A model generated the notes under the pieces. It saw only the letters and a list, made by a program, of their open reading frames with translations. It made no database searches and was not told the origin of the DNA. From Eubacterium sulci ATCC 35585 (GTDB taxonomy: Bacteria; Bacillota; Clostridia; Peptostreptococcales; Anaerovoracaceae): 64,000 nt of DNA. A program made the position numbers and the translations under genes. The stretch covers positions 806,001 to 870,000 of the forward strand of contig CP012068.1 in assembly GCA_001189495.1 (NCBI GenBank), read 5' to 3'. Below, piece after piece: positions 1 through 8,972 of this stretch. Every line of letters starts with the position of its first letter. The stretch's first letter is position 1.

Positions 1-1674
1 TCTGCCGAAAAGTATGCAGATAGAGTTGCGTATGTAACAAAAGTAAGAGGAAGCAACAAAGAGGTTAGCTATATAAATACAACATATAAGATGCTTTTAG
101 ATGAGATGAACTATCTAGGTTCAGCTCTTTGGGAACTTGGATATAACAACTCAAGACTTGCAGTTTTGGGAGATAATAGCTATCACTGGTGTCTATCATA
201 TTTTGCGACAGCATGTGGACTTGGCGTAGTTGTTCCACTTGATAAAATGCTTCAGAAGGATGAACTTATCGGACTTCTTCAGAGAAGTGAATGCACAGCT
301 ATCTTCTGCGACAAGAAGAGCTACAAGACTGTCAAGGAAATCATGGACGAGGGTAATACTTCACTTAAGGTTGCAATAGGTATGGACTTTGCACCTGAGG
401 GAGGTCTTTGTATACATGACCTTTTAGATAGAGGTAAGGAACTTGTAGAATCTGGCTATACTGAGTATACTGAGGCGCCTATAGATCCAGAAGCTATGTC
501 ATTCCTTCTATTTACATCGGGAACGACATCTGCATCAAAGGCAGTTATGCTATCGCACAGCAACATCATGTCTGTAAACTACAGCATGAACCTCGAAGAG
601 GAATTCTTCCCAGATGATGTAAACCTCATGATTTTGCCACTTCATCATATCTACGGAATGATGGGCATGATTACTTTCATATCTCAGGGAATGAAGAATG
701 CCTTCTTTGATGGTCTAAAATATATTTTGATTAACATGAAGGAATACGAGGTTTCTGTTTTGATGACAGTTCCACTACTCCTTGAGAACATGTATCGCAA
801 GATTATCAAAGCCGCAGAAAAGCAAGGAATGGGTGGAAAGATAGAAAAAGCCCTCAAAATCTGTGCTATTTCAGAGAAATTTGGTATCAATATTAGACGC
901 AAGGTATTTAAGTCTATAATCGACCAGCTCGGAGGCAAAATAAGATTTATTATCAATGGTGCGGCAGCGCTTGATCCAGTCGTAGCAAAAGGTATGAACG
1001 ATTTTGGGATTCTAACAGTTCAGGGGTATGGACTTACAGAAACTGCGCCAACAATTGCCAGTGAATCTCAGTTTAATATAAGACATGGTTCAGTCGGAAA
1101 GCTAATGCCTTTTGTTGAGGGTAGAATCGATAGTCCAGACGAAAACGGAATCGGAGAGCTTGTAGTTCGTGGAGAAAATGTAATGCTCGGCTACTACAAT
1201 GACGAGGCTGCAACCAAAGAAGTTATCGTCGATGGATGGTTCCACACAGGCGACCTTGCTCGCTTTGATAATGATGATTTCCTATGGCTCATGGGACGTA
1301 AGAAGAACGTAATCGTAATGAAGAACGGAAAGAATGTTTTCCCTGAAGAAATAGAGAATCTAGTGGGGCTACTTCCTTATGTAGATGAGTGCATGTTATT
1401 CTCTAGAAACCGCCAAAACGATGTGGTTTTGTGGATGAAAGTAGTATATAATAAAGAGTACCTAAGTGAGAATAATTTAACTGTTGAACAGTTAGAAAAG
1501 CAGTTTGATAAAGACCTAGATAAGATTAATGAGGGTATGCCTGCTTACAAGATGGTTAAGCGCTTCTTCTTATCAGATAGGCCAACAATCAAGACTACAA
1601 CTCAGAAGACTAAGAGACCACTCGAGCTTGAGCAGATTGAGAAGGAACTTAGCGAAAGAGGCATTCAAGCATAG
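1..1674 (+). CDS. AMP-forming acyl-CoA synthetase (5'-truncated)
   Basis: This is an adenylate-forming enzyme that activates a carboxylic acid, probably a fatty acid, to acyl-AMP and then acyl-CoA. The reading frame is open from base 1, so the N-terminus lies outside the window and the ATG at 91 is internal. Visible motifs are the P-loop-like FTSGTTSASK near residue 170, GYGLTETAP in the middle, GWFHTGDLA before the hinge, and a C-terminal RKKNVIVMKNGKNVFPEE block typical of long-chain acyl-CoA ligases. The chain ends with a basic tail. NfeD and SPFH genes follow within 16 and 10 bases, so the three may be co-transcribed. The family is clear; the substrate cannot be read from the sequence. 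Confidence 0.9.
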   Translation, partial: SAEKYADRVAYVTKVRGSNKEVSYINTTYKMLLDEMNYLGSALWELGYNNSRLAVLGDNSYHWCLSYFATACGLGVVVPLDKMLQKDELIGLLQRSECTAIFCDKKSYKTVKEIMDEGNTSLKVAIGMDFAPEGGLCIHDLLDRGKELVESGYTEYTEAPIDPEAMSFLLFTSGTTSASKAVMLSHSNIMSVNYSMNLEEEFFPDDVNLMILPLHHIYGMMGMITFISQGMKNAFFDGLKYILINMKEYEVSVLMTVPLLLENMYRKIIKAAEKQGMGGKIEKALKICAISEKFGINIRRKVFKSIIDQLGGKIRFIINGAAALDPVVAKGMNDFGILTVQGYGLTETAPTIASESQFNIRHGSVGKLMPFVEGRIDSPDENGIGELVVRGENVMLGYYNDEAATKEVIVDGWFHTGDLARFDNDDFLWLMGRKKNVIVMKNGKNVFPEEIENLVGLLPYVDECMLFSRNRQNDVVLWMKVVYNKEYLSENNLTVEQLEKQFDKDLDKINEGMPAYKMVKRFFLSDRPTIKTTTQKTKRPLELEQIEKELSERGIQA

Positions 1675-1689
1675 CTTGCGGAGGTGAGT

Positions 1690-2148
1690 ATGAATTTTAT
1701 ATTTGAATCAACCGTATGCCAAGTCGTATTTTGGCTTGTGCTTGCACTAGCATTTGTGATTATAGAGGCCATAACACTTGGTCTTACAACCATTTGGTTT
1801 GCAGGAGGAAGCGTAGCTGCTTTGATTGCAGGAATCCTAGGTGCAGAGTTTTGGCTACAATTTGTCATATTCCTATGCGTTTCAGTAGTCCTTCTCGCAT
1901 TTACGAGAAAGATATTTGTCAAAAAGCTAAAGACAGGTGAATACAAGACAAATACCATGACATTGATAGGTGAGCGTGGCAAAGCTATATCGGATATATA
2001 TTTTGATGGAAATGGACGCGTTAGAGTAGGTACACAGGAATGGAGTGCTATGCCCGAAAACGATGACGATGTTATCAAAGCAGGAGCGGAGGTCGAAGTT
2101 CTTGAAATAAAAGGTGTTAAAGTTATTGTAAGAGAGTTAGTTAAATAG
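1690..2148 (+). CDS. NfeD family membrane protein
   Basis: Small membrane protein of the NfeD family, which usually partners SPFH/stomatin proteins. The start is the ATG at 1690, placed 5 bases after GGAGG at 1680-1684; the in-frame GTG at 1684 overlaps that ribosome binding site and is less likely. The N-terminal half has hydrophobic segments (about residues 10-70, with motif FAGGSVAALIAGILG). The C-terminal half is a soluble OB-fold-like region with ERGKA and VGTQEWSAM, the NfeD C-terminal signature. It is followed 10 bases later by the SPFH gene, the standard NfeD-SPFH pairing. The role is probably membrane microdomain organisation, which is inferred from the family. Confidence 0.88.
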   Translation: MNFIFESTVCQVVFWLVLALAFVIIEAITLGLTTIWFAGGSVAALIAGILGAEFWLQFVIFLCVSVVLLAFTRKIFVKKLKTGEYKTNTMTLIGERGKAISDIYFDGNGRVRVGTQEWSAMPENDDDVIKAGAEVEVLEIKGVKVIVRELVK

Positions 2149-2157
2149 GAGTTTGCA

Positions 2158-3093
2158 ATGGAAGAGATACTAAAAATTTTTATTGGACTTATATTCATTG
2201 TGATCGCTGTAGCAGTAATCGCAAGCAATGTAAGAATCGTGCCTCAGGCAAAGTCATATGTAATTGAGAGACTAGGAGCTTATCACCAGACATGGCAGGT
2301 AGGACTTCACTTCAAAATTCCACTAATCGACAAGATTGCAAGGAAGGTTTCACTGAAGGAGAAAGTTATCGACTTCCCACCACAGCCGGTAATCACTAAG
2401 GATAATGTAACCATGGAAATCGATACAGTTATCTACTTCCAGATTACAGATCCTAAGCTATATGCTTACGGTGTAGAAAGCCCAATGGACGCTATCGAAA
2501 ATCTAACAGCTACAACACTAAGAAACATTATCGGTGACCTTGAGCTTGATGAATCTCTCACAAGTAGAGAAACAATCAACTCCAAAATCAGAGTAGTCCT
2601 AGACGAAGCTACAGACCCTTGGGGAATCAAGATTAACCGTGTAGAAGTTAAGAATATTACGCCTCCTGGAGATATCCAGAGAGCCATGGAAAAGCAGATG
2701 AGAGCTGAGCGTGAACGTCGTGAAGCGATCATTAGAGCTGAGGGTGAGAAAAAGTCTGCAGTCCTCACAGCAGAGGGTAACAAGCAGGCTACAATCCTTG
2801 AGGCTGAGGCTAAGAAGCAGGCAACAATCTTGGAAGCAGAAGCTCAGAAGCAGGCTGCAATTTGCGCCGCTGAAGGTGAAGCGCAAGCAATCAAAATGGT
2901 ACAGCAGGCTACTGCTGATGGTATCAGAATGCTCGTTGAAGCGCAGCCTAACCAAGAGGTTATCGCTCTTAAGAGCTTAGATTCATTTGTTAAGGCTGCA
3001 GATGGTCAGGCTACCAAGATTATCATTCCTTCAGAGATAGCGGGAATTGCGGGTCTTGCAGCATCAGTTAAGGAATTGACAAAACAGGATTAG
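2158..3093 (+). CDS. SPFH/band 7 (stomatin-like) protein
   Basis: Stomatin/prohibitin-type membrane scaffold protein of 311 residues. One N-terminal transmembrane helix (about 5-24) precedes the band 7 domain (about 25-180, with YVIERLGAYHQTWQVGLHF and a central ITPPGDIQRAMEKQ). A long Ala/Glu/Lys/Gln-rich coiled coil follows (about 180-250) and contains a direct duplication of ATILEAEAKKQ. The C-terminal segment is the typical IIIPSEI end. SPFH proteins oligomerise on the inner face of the membrane, often with NfeD, encoded just upstream. A strong hairpin terminator lies about 110 bases downstream and closes this transcription unit. Family assignment is secure; the exact function in Clostridia is not known. 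Confidence 0.92.
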   Translation: MEEILKIFIGLIFIVIAVAVIASNVRIVPQAKSYVIERLGAYHQTWQVGLHFKIPLIDKIARKVSLKEKVIDFPPQPVITKDNVTMEIDTVIYFQITDPKLYAYGVESPMDAIENLTATTLRNIIGDLELDESLTSRETINSKIRVVLDEATDPWGIKINRVEVKNITPPGDIQRAMEKQMRAERERREAIIRAEGEKKSAVLTAEGNKQATILEAEAKKQATILEAEAQKQAAICAAEGEAQAIKMVQQATADGIRMLVEAQPNQEVIALKSLDSFVKAADGQATKIIIPSEIAGIAGLAASVKELTKQD

Positions 3094-3201
3094 ACAGCAG
3101 AGTATTTGTATAGAGCATTTTAGCTAACAGGGGTTTTATTTGTATCAAAGCTCAGATATTTATCAAGCTATAAATAAGCAGACAAACAAGTATAAACCAC
3201 G

Positions 3202-3228
3202 CTCCACTGCAATGCAGTGGAGTTTTTT
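3202..3228 (+). terminator. Rho-independent terminator after the SPFH gene
   Basis: Perfect 10-bp inverted repeat (CTCCACTGCA / TGCAGTGGAG, one base between arms) followed by six T. It separates the acyl-CoA synthetase/NfeD/SPFH unit from the tad locus. Confidence 0.9.
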
Positions 3229-3322
3229 CGTGCAAAAATTTATAGTCCACCCACACGATAATTCAGAGTGCCATTCAAATATCAAGCTGAAAATACAAAC
3301 TGAGATTTACCAAAAAATGGTA

Positions 3323-3351
3323 TTGACCATCTATGGGGAAGCAGTTAGACT
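3323..3351 (+). promoter_or_regulatory. Putative sigma-A promoter of the tad locus
   Basis: TTGACC (3323-3328), 17-bp spacer, TAGACT (3346-3351), just upstream of the first tad gene at 3375. The rest of the 3094-3374 gap holds the preceding terminator and no convincing gene. Confidence 0.5.
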
Positions 3352-3374
3352 TTCAGTAAGGGAGATGGGAAAAT

Positions 3375-4355
3375 ATGGAAAACATGCAGTTATATATTAA
3401 ACATAGTGACAGGGAGTTTAGTAGCAGACTAGCTAAGAGTTTCTGCCTTTGTGATGGAGTTAATGTATATATTGAGGAACCATCAGAGCATGTTTTACTG
3501 GGATGTATTGTTTTGTCTTTTGATGTATATGATAGAGATAAATACACAAGACATGTAGCGCTTAGCATGAATTCTGATGATGAGATTCTTTTAGCAGATA
3601 CCTGCACTTTATATATCTTTTCAAGCTCTGTAGTAATCATTGAGAAGCTTAGATTTATTTTTGGATATAAGGAAAATCCTGGGACTGAGGAACTTAACAA
3701 ATGCAAACTAATGAGTTTTGTATCCGAAAAGAGCTATTGCGGTACTAGCACAAGCGCCCTGGCCTTTAGCTATATCATGGATGTGAGGTTTGGGATTAAG
3801 ACTGCATACTTGAGTCTCTCTCACAGTAATTATAGAGCTATAGAATTTCTTAGAGGAAGTCTAGATAAGAGTGAGAAATGCGTAGATTTTGATGATTCTT
3901 CTGCTATTAAGTTTATGTATGCTCTTAAGCAGAGGAAGGATTTAGATATAGATTCTTTTTTAAATCAAAGTCACGGTATAAGTCATTTTAATCTTGCTTT
4001 GATAAACGGAAGGCTTGATGATTTTGATGCCTCGCTGATAGATGAGATAAGGAAAAGGCTTCATGAGAAGGGCTATGAATATTTGATTATCGATATAGGG
4101 ACAAGCCTTAGTAGGCAGGCGATAGAAATTGCAGAGAGCTCTGATAATGCAATATTTGTAAATTGCGATTTCCTATCTGAATATATAAAGCCAAGAGCTA
4201 AAATACATAAAATTGGCATCGATATGACAGGGAAAAATACCGATGAATATAAGACTATTATGGTTCCATTTTGTAGGGATTTATCATTTAGAAGTTTTGA
4301 CCATGAATATGGATTTGAGATAGAGAGCATTCTAGAGGAGATACTTAGAGCATAG
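3375..4355 (+). CDS. TadZ/CpaE-like degenerate ParA-type protein of the tad locus
   Basis: First gene of the tad pilus locus, 326 residues. The N-terminal part (about 1-110) resembles a receiver-like domain without obvious phosphorylation residues. The C-terminal part resembles a MinD/ParA-type ATPase: VSEKSYCGTSTSALAFSY around 115-131 sits where a deviant Walker A would be but lacks the GKT lysine, and YEYLIIDIGTS (about 233-243) matches the Walker B strand. TadZ/CpaE proteins position the pilus machine at the pole or membrane. The next gene, tadA, begins directly after the stop codon, which supports co-translation. Assignment rests on gene order plus this weak fold signature. Confidence 0.7.
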   Translation: MENMQLYIKHSDREFSSRLAKSFCLCDGVNVYIEEPSEHVLLGCIVLSFDVYDRDKYTRHVALSMNSDDEILLADTCTLYIFSSSVVIIEKLRFIFGYKENPGTEELNKCKLMSFVSEKSYCGTSTSALAFSYIMDVRFGIKTAYLSLSHSNYRAIEFLRGSLDKSEKCVDFDDSSAIKFMYALKQRKDLDIDSFLNQSHGISHFNLALINGRLDDFDASLIDEIRKRLHEKGYEYLIIDIGTSLSRQAIEIAESSDNAIFVNCDFLSEYIKPRAKIHKIGIDMTGKNTDEYKTIMVPFCRDLSFRSFDHEYGFEIESILEEILRA

Positions 4356-5588
4356 ATGAATATTAATACTAAGTTTGATAGAAAGCAGTATGAGGAGCTT
4401 TTGGCAAAGGCAACCAATACTTTGATGGAGCACAGAATTGAAGATGATAACAGGGCAAAGGAATGCATTGAGAAAATTGTTTTAGAGGATGCTAAAGATC
4501 TACCCATAGACAATATCATTTTTCTTATAAATCGCATATTTGGAAGGCTTAGAGGTGATATCGGAAGCTTAAGCTATCTTTCTGACCTCAATGTGAATGA
4601 GATAATGGTAAATGGTTTTGATACCATCTTTATAGAAGTGGATTCACGTATTGAGAAGGTAGATGACTGCTTTGATAGTACAGAAGAATTAGAGCATGTT
4701 ATAAGGAGGATAGCTGCCTCAGTTCACAGAGAAATTAATGAGTTTAAGCCGATACTTGATGCTAGGCTTGAGGACGGCTCTAGGGTTAATGCTGTTATGA
4801 AAAATATAGCAATAGGAGGGCCGAGCCTAAGCATAAGAAAGTTTGGTAACAACAAGATTTCTCTAGATGAGATGGTAAAGGGAGGCGGACTTAGTGCTGA
4901 ATGTGCAGATGATATAAGGACTATGGTCAGAGGAGGTCTTAATATATTTGTGAGCGGTGGTACTTCTTCTGGTAAGACGACATTACTTAACGCTATAAGT
5001 GACTATATTCCAGAAAACGAAAGAGTAATTGTAATAGAGGATTCACTAGAGCTTAAGCTAAACAACATAGCAAACATTGTCAGACTGGAGTGTAGAAACG
5101 CAAATAGTGCAGGAAAGGGCGCAATAAATATGGCAGACCTCATTAGGTCAAGTCTTAGAATGAGGCCAGATAGAATAGTGGTTGGAGAGGTAAGAGGTGG
5201 AGAAGTTCTTGACATGCTTCAGGCACTAAACACAGGACATTGTGGTTTTTCAACTGGACACGGAAATTCATCATGTGGAATGCTTAGAAGAATAGAGGCT
5301 ATGTATCTATCAGCTGTTGAAATTCCGGTTGATGCCATAAGAATGCAAATCTGTGAAGCCATTGATATTTTGATACATATGGAGAGACTTCCAAGTGGAA
5401 GAAGAAAGATTATAGAGGTAAATGAGCTAACAGGATATAGGGATGGAGAATATGTTCTAAATCCGCTGTATGAACTATCTGATGAGATGAGTCTTGTTAG
5501 AACTGAGAATTTGCTCAGCGACGATATTAAGCTTAGATTAAGAGGGATAAATGATACAGGATTACAACGAGTACAAGCTAAGCAATAA
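4356..5588 (+). CDS. tadA: TadA/CpaF secretion ATPase
   Basis: Hexameric type II/IV secretion ATPase of the CpaF branch, which drives Flp pilus assembly at the cytoplasmic face of the membrane. At 410 residues it is near the usual length of the core family. Visible motifs: Walker A SGGTSSGKTT (about residues 197-206), an Asp box VIVIEDSLEL, Walker B RPDRIVVGEVRGGE, and the His box NTGHCGFSTGHGNS. The N-terminal all-helical region and VNEIMVNGFD strand are also typical of CpaF. Its ATG abuts the upstream stop codon. Its last 38 bases may overlap tadB if the upstream tadB start is used. Confidence 0.95.
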   Translation: MNINTKFDRKQYEELLAKATNTLMEHRIEDDNRAKECIEKIVLEDAKDLPIDNIIFLINRIFGRLRGDIGSLSYLSDLNVNEIMVNGFDTIFIEVDSRIEKVDDCFDSTEELEHVIRRIAASVHREINEFKPILDARLEDGSRVNAVMKNIAIGGPSLSIRKFGNNKISLDEMVKGGGLSAECADDIRTMVRGGLNIFVSGGTSSGKTTLLNAISDYIPENERVIVIEDSLELKLNNIANIVRLECRNANSAGKGAINMADLIRSSLRMRPDRIVVGEVRGGEVLDMLQALNTGHCGFSTGHGNSSCGMLRRIEAMYLSAVEIPVDAIRMQICEAIDILIHMERLPSGRRKIIEVNELTGYRDGEYVLNPLYELSDEMSLVRTENLLSDDIKLRLRGINDTGLQRVQAKQ

Positions 5589-6297
5589 GGAGAGACTTAC
5601 TTTGGTTATGGTATCAGTAGGGTTTTTATTACTTGCAGGAACACTTTATATAAATTCAATTATAACCGTAGTAATAAGTCCAATAGCTTATGGCTTTGCA
5701 TCGCAAAGATATATGAGCTATATGATAGCAAAACGAAGGACAAGACTAAGAAATGAATTTAAGGAGTTATTGTACAGCTTCAGTGCTTCATTTGCAATAG
5801 GTTCAAGTATGCAGTCAGCAATGAAGGATGGGTGCAAAAAGCTAAGAGAGATTTTTGATGAGGACTCCATAATGTTAGGAGAGCTTGAGGGTATGTGTAG
5901 CAAGTTAGAGAGTACAGCTAGTGATCCAGTTTTTCTCTGGGAAGATCTTGCAGCAAGATGTGTAGTAGAAGACATAAAGCTGTTTTCAGAGGTATACAGA
6001 GGCTGTACATCAAGTGGCGGAGATATGATAGTCGCTATTGAAGCCGCAGCAAAAACTATTGGTGAGAAGATAGAGATGGAAAATAATATTAAGCTTTTAG
6101 CCAAACAAAAGATTATAGAAGGCAGAGTAATAGCAGTAATTCCAGTGATAATAATACTGTTTCTCAGGATATGCTCTCCTAGTTATATAAAGCCTATGTA
6201 CGAAGGCGTAGGCGGAAAAATAATAATGCTACTAGCACTTTCTATATCAGTTACAGCTATTTTTTTATCAGAAAGGATATGTAAAATTGAAGTTTAG
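5551..6297 (+). CDS. tadB: TadB-like inner-membrane platform protein
   Basis: Polytopic membrane protein with a T2SF (GspF-like) domain, the platform on which the TadA ATPase acts. Two hydrophobic segments near the N-terminus (about 17-52), a cytoplasmic helical domain containing FSASFAIGSSMQSAMKDG, and two C-terminal transmembrane segments are visible. Start choice is open: ATG 5551 has AGAGGG upstream and overlaps tadA by 38 bases, whereas TTG 5602 has AAGGAG at 5587-5592 with 9 bases spacing and would give a shorter N-terminus. Its end overlaps the start of the tadC-like gene. Confidence 0.85.
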   Translation: MIQDYNEYKLSNKERLTLVMVSVGFLLLAGTLYINSIITVVISPIAYGFASQRYMSYMIAKRRTRLRNEFKELLYSFSASFAIGSSMQSAMKDGCKKLREIFDEDSIMLGELEGMCSKLESTASDPVFLWEDLAARCVVEDIKLFSEVYRGCTSSGGDMIVAIEAAAKTIGEKIEMENNIKLLAKQKIIEGRVIAVIPVIIILFLRICSPSYIKPMYEGVGGKIIMLLALSISVTAIFLSERICKIEV

Positions 6298-7282
6298 TAC
6301 AGGCAAAATAAAATCACAAATTTATGGATTTGAATTTACCAAATTTTGTCTGAGAAAGAAAAGGCTCTTGATTTTAGTTATAGCTATTTCCGTTGGGATA
6401 AGCATGATGTCATTTGTATTTGGATCTAGGAAGGCTGTCAGCATAAGAGGAAGCAGAGATAACCTGAGTGGAATAACTCTAAATAGCAATAATGAAGGCG
6501 AGGAGATAAGGGTTTCAGCGACAAATGGTAGCGATAAAGCAAGCAAAACAGTATATCTTAAGGCGGTTAAAAATAAGAAGGATTCTAAAAAGGATAAAGC
6601 TGTTGACAATAGCCTTGAGCTTAAACTATCAGACATCATAAGAAAGCTAAAAAATAATACAAAGGCAAACAAGATGATAAGCTTACCTAAACAGTTAGAT
6701 GATGGAACTAGGCTTAATTGGAGCATTAGATCAAAGCAGACAAACTACGCTATTGTAATGGCAGCAGCACCAATGGTGATGCTCTTTGCCTACAGGAGTG
6801 AAAAGGACAAGGAAAAGAAAGAGACTCAGCATAAAAGAAATGATATAATCCGAAATTTACCAGCCTTTGGAACAAAGCTTGAGCTATTTCTAAATTGCGG
6901 AATGGTGTACGAGGATGCGATGAGCAAGGTGATAGACGGATATAGCAAAGAATTTCCTAATGAGTTATCTAAGTTAATTAGTGATGCAAAGGAACTTTCG
7001 TTGATTAGCGGAAGAGATGAGATGGAAATACTCGGAGAAAAATCTAGGTCATTAAAAATCAAAGAACTAACGCGTATTACAGCAATGATTGCTGATAGTA
7101 AATATAAAGGTACTGAGCTAGGAGAAAAGCTTTCTAGAGAAGGTGAGTATCTTTGGCAGAGAAGGATTAAAACTGCAGAAGAGAATGCTAAGCTTGCAGA
7201 GCTGAAACTCTCACTACCTCTAGCCTTACAGTTACTATCACTTATAATCATCACAGCTGCACCTGCTGTAATACAATTCTAA
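6287..7282 (+). CDS. tadC: TadC-like platform protein with an extracytoplasmic insert
   Basis: Second T2SF-type platform protein. The start is TTG at 6287, 9 bases after GAAAGGA and overlapping tadB by 11 bases. Transmembrane segment 1 is at about 28-47 and is followed by a long polar, Lys/Ser/Asn-rich stretch of roughly 100 residues (about 48-155) before the next hydrophobic segment (about 155-168). After that come the conserved NLPAFGTKLELFLNCGMVYEDAM region and a C-terminal hydrophobic hairpin ending in APAVIQF. The C-terminal half is clearly T2SF/TadC-like. The polar insert between the first two membrane segments is not part of canonical TadC and would face the outside if the topology is as drawn. 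Confidence 0.8.
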   Translation: MKFSTGKIKSQIYGFEFTKFCLRKKRLLILVIAISVGISMMSFVFGSRKAVSIRGSRDNLSGITLNSNNEGEEIRVSATNGSDKASKTVYLKAVKNKKDSKKDKAVDNSLELKLSDIIRKLKNNTKANKMISLPKQLDDGTRLNWSIRSKQTNYAIVMAAAPMVMLFAYRSEKDKEKKETQHKRNDIIRNLPAFGTKLELFLNCGMVYEDAMSKVIDGYSKEFPNELSKLISDAKELSLISGRDEMEILGEKSRSLKIKELTRITAMIADSKYKGTELGEKLSREGEYLWQRRIKTAEENAKLAELKLSLPLALQLLSLIIITAAPAVIQF

Positions 7283-7296
7283 ATTAGGGGGACAAA

Positions 7297-7431
7297 ATGT
7301 TAAGAAACAAAAAGGGAATGGAGATGGTACAGGTAGCAATATTGATTGCGCTAGCAATTTCACTAGGCATCATTTTTAGATCGCAAATTACAGAGTTTAT
7401 CAATACAACTTTTGCAGATCTAAACGCTTAG
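7297..7431 (+). CDS. flp: Flp-type (type IVb) major pilin, 44 aa
   Basis: Short gene encoding 44 residues, starting at ATG 7297 about 5 bases after GGGGG. The product starts MLRNKKG, the cationic leader expected before prepilin peptidase cleavage after Gly7, and continues MEMVQVAILIALAISLGIIF, a single hydrophobic helix, then a short polar tail. It resembles the Flp1-like pilins of Firmicutes tad loci. The Glu is at +2 rather than the +5 of classical Flp pilins. Its position between tadC and the TadE-like gene is exactly where the pilin is expected. No prepilin peptidase gene is in the window. Confidence 0.82.
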   Translation: MLRNKKGMEMVQVAILIALAISLGIIFRSQITEFINTTFADLNA

Positions 7432-7441
7432 GGAGGCACTT

Positions 7442-7771
7442 ATGATGCTAATGAATAAAAAAGGAGGTGAGTATGTAGAAGCCTCAATCGTGCTTCCGCT
7501 ATTGGTACTTCTGATTGTAAGCATGATTTATGCGATGATGTTTTTTTACGGTCATGCCGATAGGCAAATGAAGCTACATAAGGTATCGCTTGATAAGGCA
7601 AAAACGAGCTCTTCACTGTTTAAAAAAGAAAAATATAAAGTAGAAGACTCATCCTTAATAAGTGGAGCTGCAAGAGTTTTGCTGAGAAAGGATATTTATG
7701 CGGATATATATTTGATAAATGAAGCAGATTTGGTTAGGGCAGGGAATTTTGTAAAGGGGTTAAAAGAGTGA
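7442..7771 (+). CDS. TadE-like pseudopilin
   Basis: Minor pilin of 109 residues. The N-terminus has a KKGGEYVEASIVLPLLVLLI segment: a short basic leader, a Gly cleavage site with Glu at +5, then one hydrophobic helix, as in TadE/TadF pseudopilins. The rest is a short polar extracytoplasmic domain without Cys. The start ATG 7442 follows GGAGGC. It ends 1 base before the next gene. The role in pilus biogenesis is inferred from family and locus. Confidence 0.8.
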   Translation: MMLMNKKGGEYVEASIVLPLLVLLIVSMIYAMMFFYGHADRQMKLHKVSLDKAKTSSSLFKKEKYKVEDSSLISGAARVLLRKDIYADIYLINEADLVRAGNFVKGLKE

Positions 7772-7772
7772 G

Positions 7773-8972
7773 ATGGTAAGAAACAAGCGAGGTATGGTTA
7801 GCGTATTCGTAATGATTTTTTCGGTTTCAATAATATCATTAGCCATGCTTTTTATTGGAGGGACAAGGGCAAAGGCTATAAGTTCAAGTGTAGAAAGCTT
7901 GGGACACCTATGGGCTAAATCGATCCTAGGTGAATATACAGACAAGCTTTATGAGCGATATGGAATATTCGCATATAAAGCCAAGTCACCTGCCGAAGTC
8001 GACGATAAGCTTAACCAGCTTAGCGAAATTACCTTCAAGGGGAAGAGATATATAGACTGTGAGGGGTGCAATAGCAGTCTATATAGATACTCCCTAGCAG
8101 AGCTTGATAATTTTCAGAAGCAAGTTAATAAGGCTGCTGTAGCAGATAAACAAAAGAAATTTAAGGATATCGAGCTAGATGTTTATACTCCGTCAGACAG
8201 AACGATTTCAAATGATGCTATAGTGGCAGGACTTCCATCAAAAGGAAGACTGAGCAGCTTCTCGCTAAGTAACTTTATAAATAAGATTAAAGAGGTAGAT
8301 GATATCAAAGATGTGCTAAAGGGCGGCAAAGATGAACTTCTACAAATGAAATACATGAAAAATCACTTCCAAAGTGCAGTTTCACAAAGTGAAGATGATG
8401 ATAGTTTCTTTAAGTATGAGCTAGAGTATATACTCGCAGGTAAAGCTTCAGACGAAGGAAATCTAAAAAGCACTAGGAACAGGATAATTGCAATAAGAGA
8501 AGCGATGAACATAGCTTATATAAATCAAAATCCACAGATGAGGGATCTTGCTCTAACAATTGCTGAGCTTATCTCATCGCCAGCTGCAGCGCCAGCAACT
8601 CAGCAGGCACTAATAGCTGCGTGGGCATATGCTGAAAGCGTAAACGACTATAGACTGCTTGTTCATGGCAAGAAGGTGCCTCTGATGAAGGATGATGATT
8701 CATGGGCAGTCAATTTAAAATCGATAATAACAAATCCAAATCCTGAATATATAGACAAAGATAATGAAAAAGGGAACACATATAACGAATATCTTCAGGC
8801 GATGATATTTTTAACAAATAAGGATAATAGACTTCTAAGGATGATGGATTTGATAGAGATAAATATGAAATACTGTTATTATGGAAATTTCAGTATTTCA
8901 AGTCATTACACGGGTATTGATTACAGCATGGATGTAAATGGGAGGACGCATAATTTCAGTGCAGAATATTAG
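7773..8972 (+). CDS. DUF5702-like tad-locus membrane-anchored protein
   Basis: 399-residue protein with an N-terminal NKRGMVSVFVMIFSVSIISLAMLF segment (basic residues, Gly, then one transmembrane helix), followed by a large extracytoplasmic domain. It resembles the DUF5702 proteins that accompany tad genes in Firmicutes and probably takes the place of TadG. Conserved-looking stretches include LGEYTDKLYERYGIFAYK just after the helix and WAYAESVNDYRLL later. No enzymatic motif is seen. The start ATG 7773 lies 1 base after the preceding stop. The next gene overlaps its 3' end. Biochemical function is unknown. Confidence 0.75.
   Translation: MVRNKRGMVSVFVMIFSVSIISLAMLFIGGTRAKAISSSVESLGHLWAKSILGEYTDKLYERYGIFAYKAKSPAEVDDKLNQLSEITFKGKRYIDCEGCNSSLYRYSLAELDNFQKQVNKAAVADKQKKFKDIELDVYTPSDRTISNDAIVAGLPSKGRLSSFSLSNFINKIKEVDDIKDVLKGGKDELLQMKYMKNHFQSAVSQSEDDDSFFKYELEYILAGKASDEGNLKSTRNRIIAIREAMNIAYINQNPQMRDLALTIAELISSPAAAPATQQALIAAWAYAESVNDYRLLVHGKKVPLMKDDDSWAVNLKSIITNPNPEYIDKDNEKGNTYNEYLQAMIFLTNKDNRLLRMMDLIEINMKYCYYGNFSISSHYTGIDYSMDVNGRTHNFSAEY

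Noticed and set aside
2599..2980. Frames antisense and out of frame within the SPFH gene
   Set aside because: They arise from the repetitive Ala/Glu/Lys codons of the coiled coil.
3140..3400. 86-aa plus-strand frame
   Set aside because: It spans a terminator and the tad promoter and has no protein-like features.
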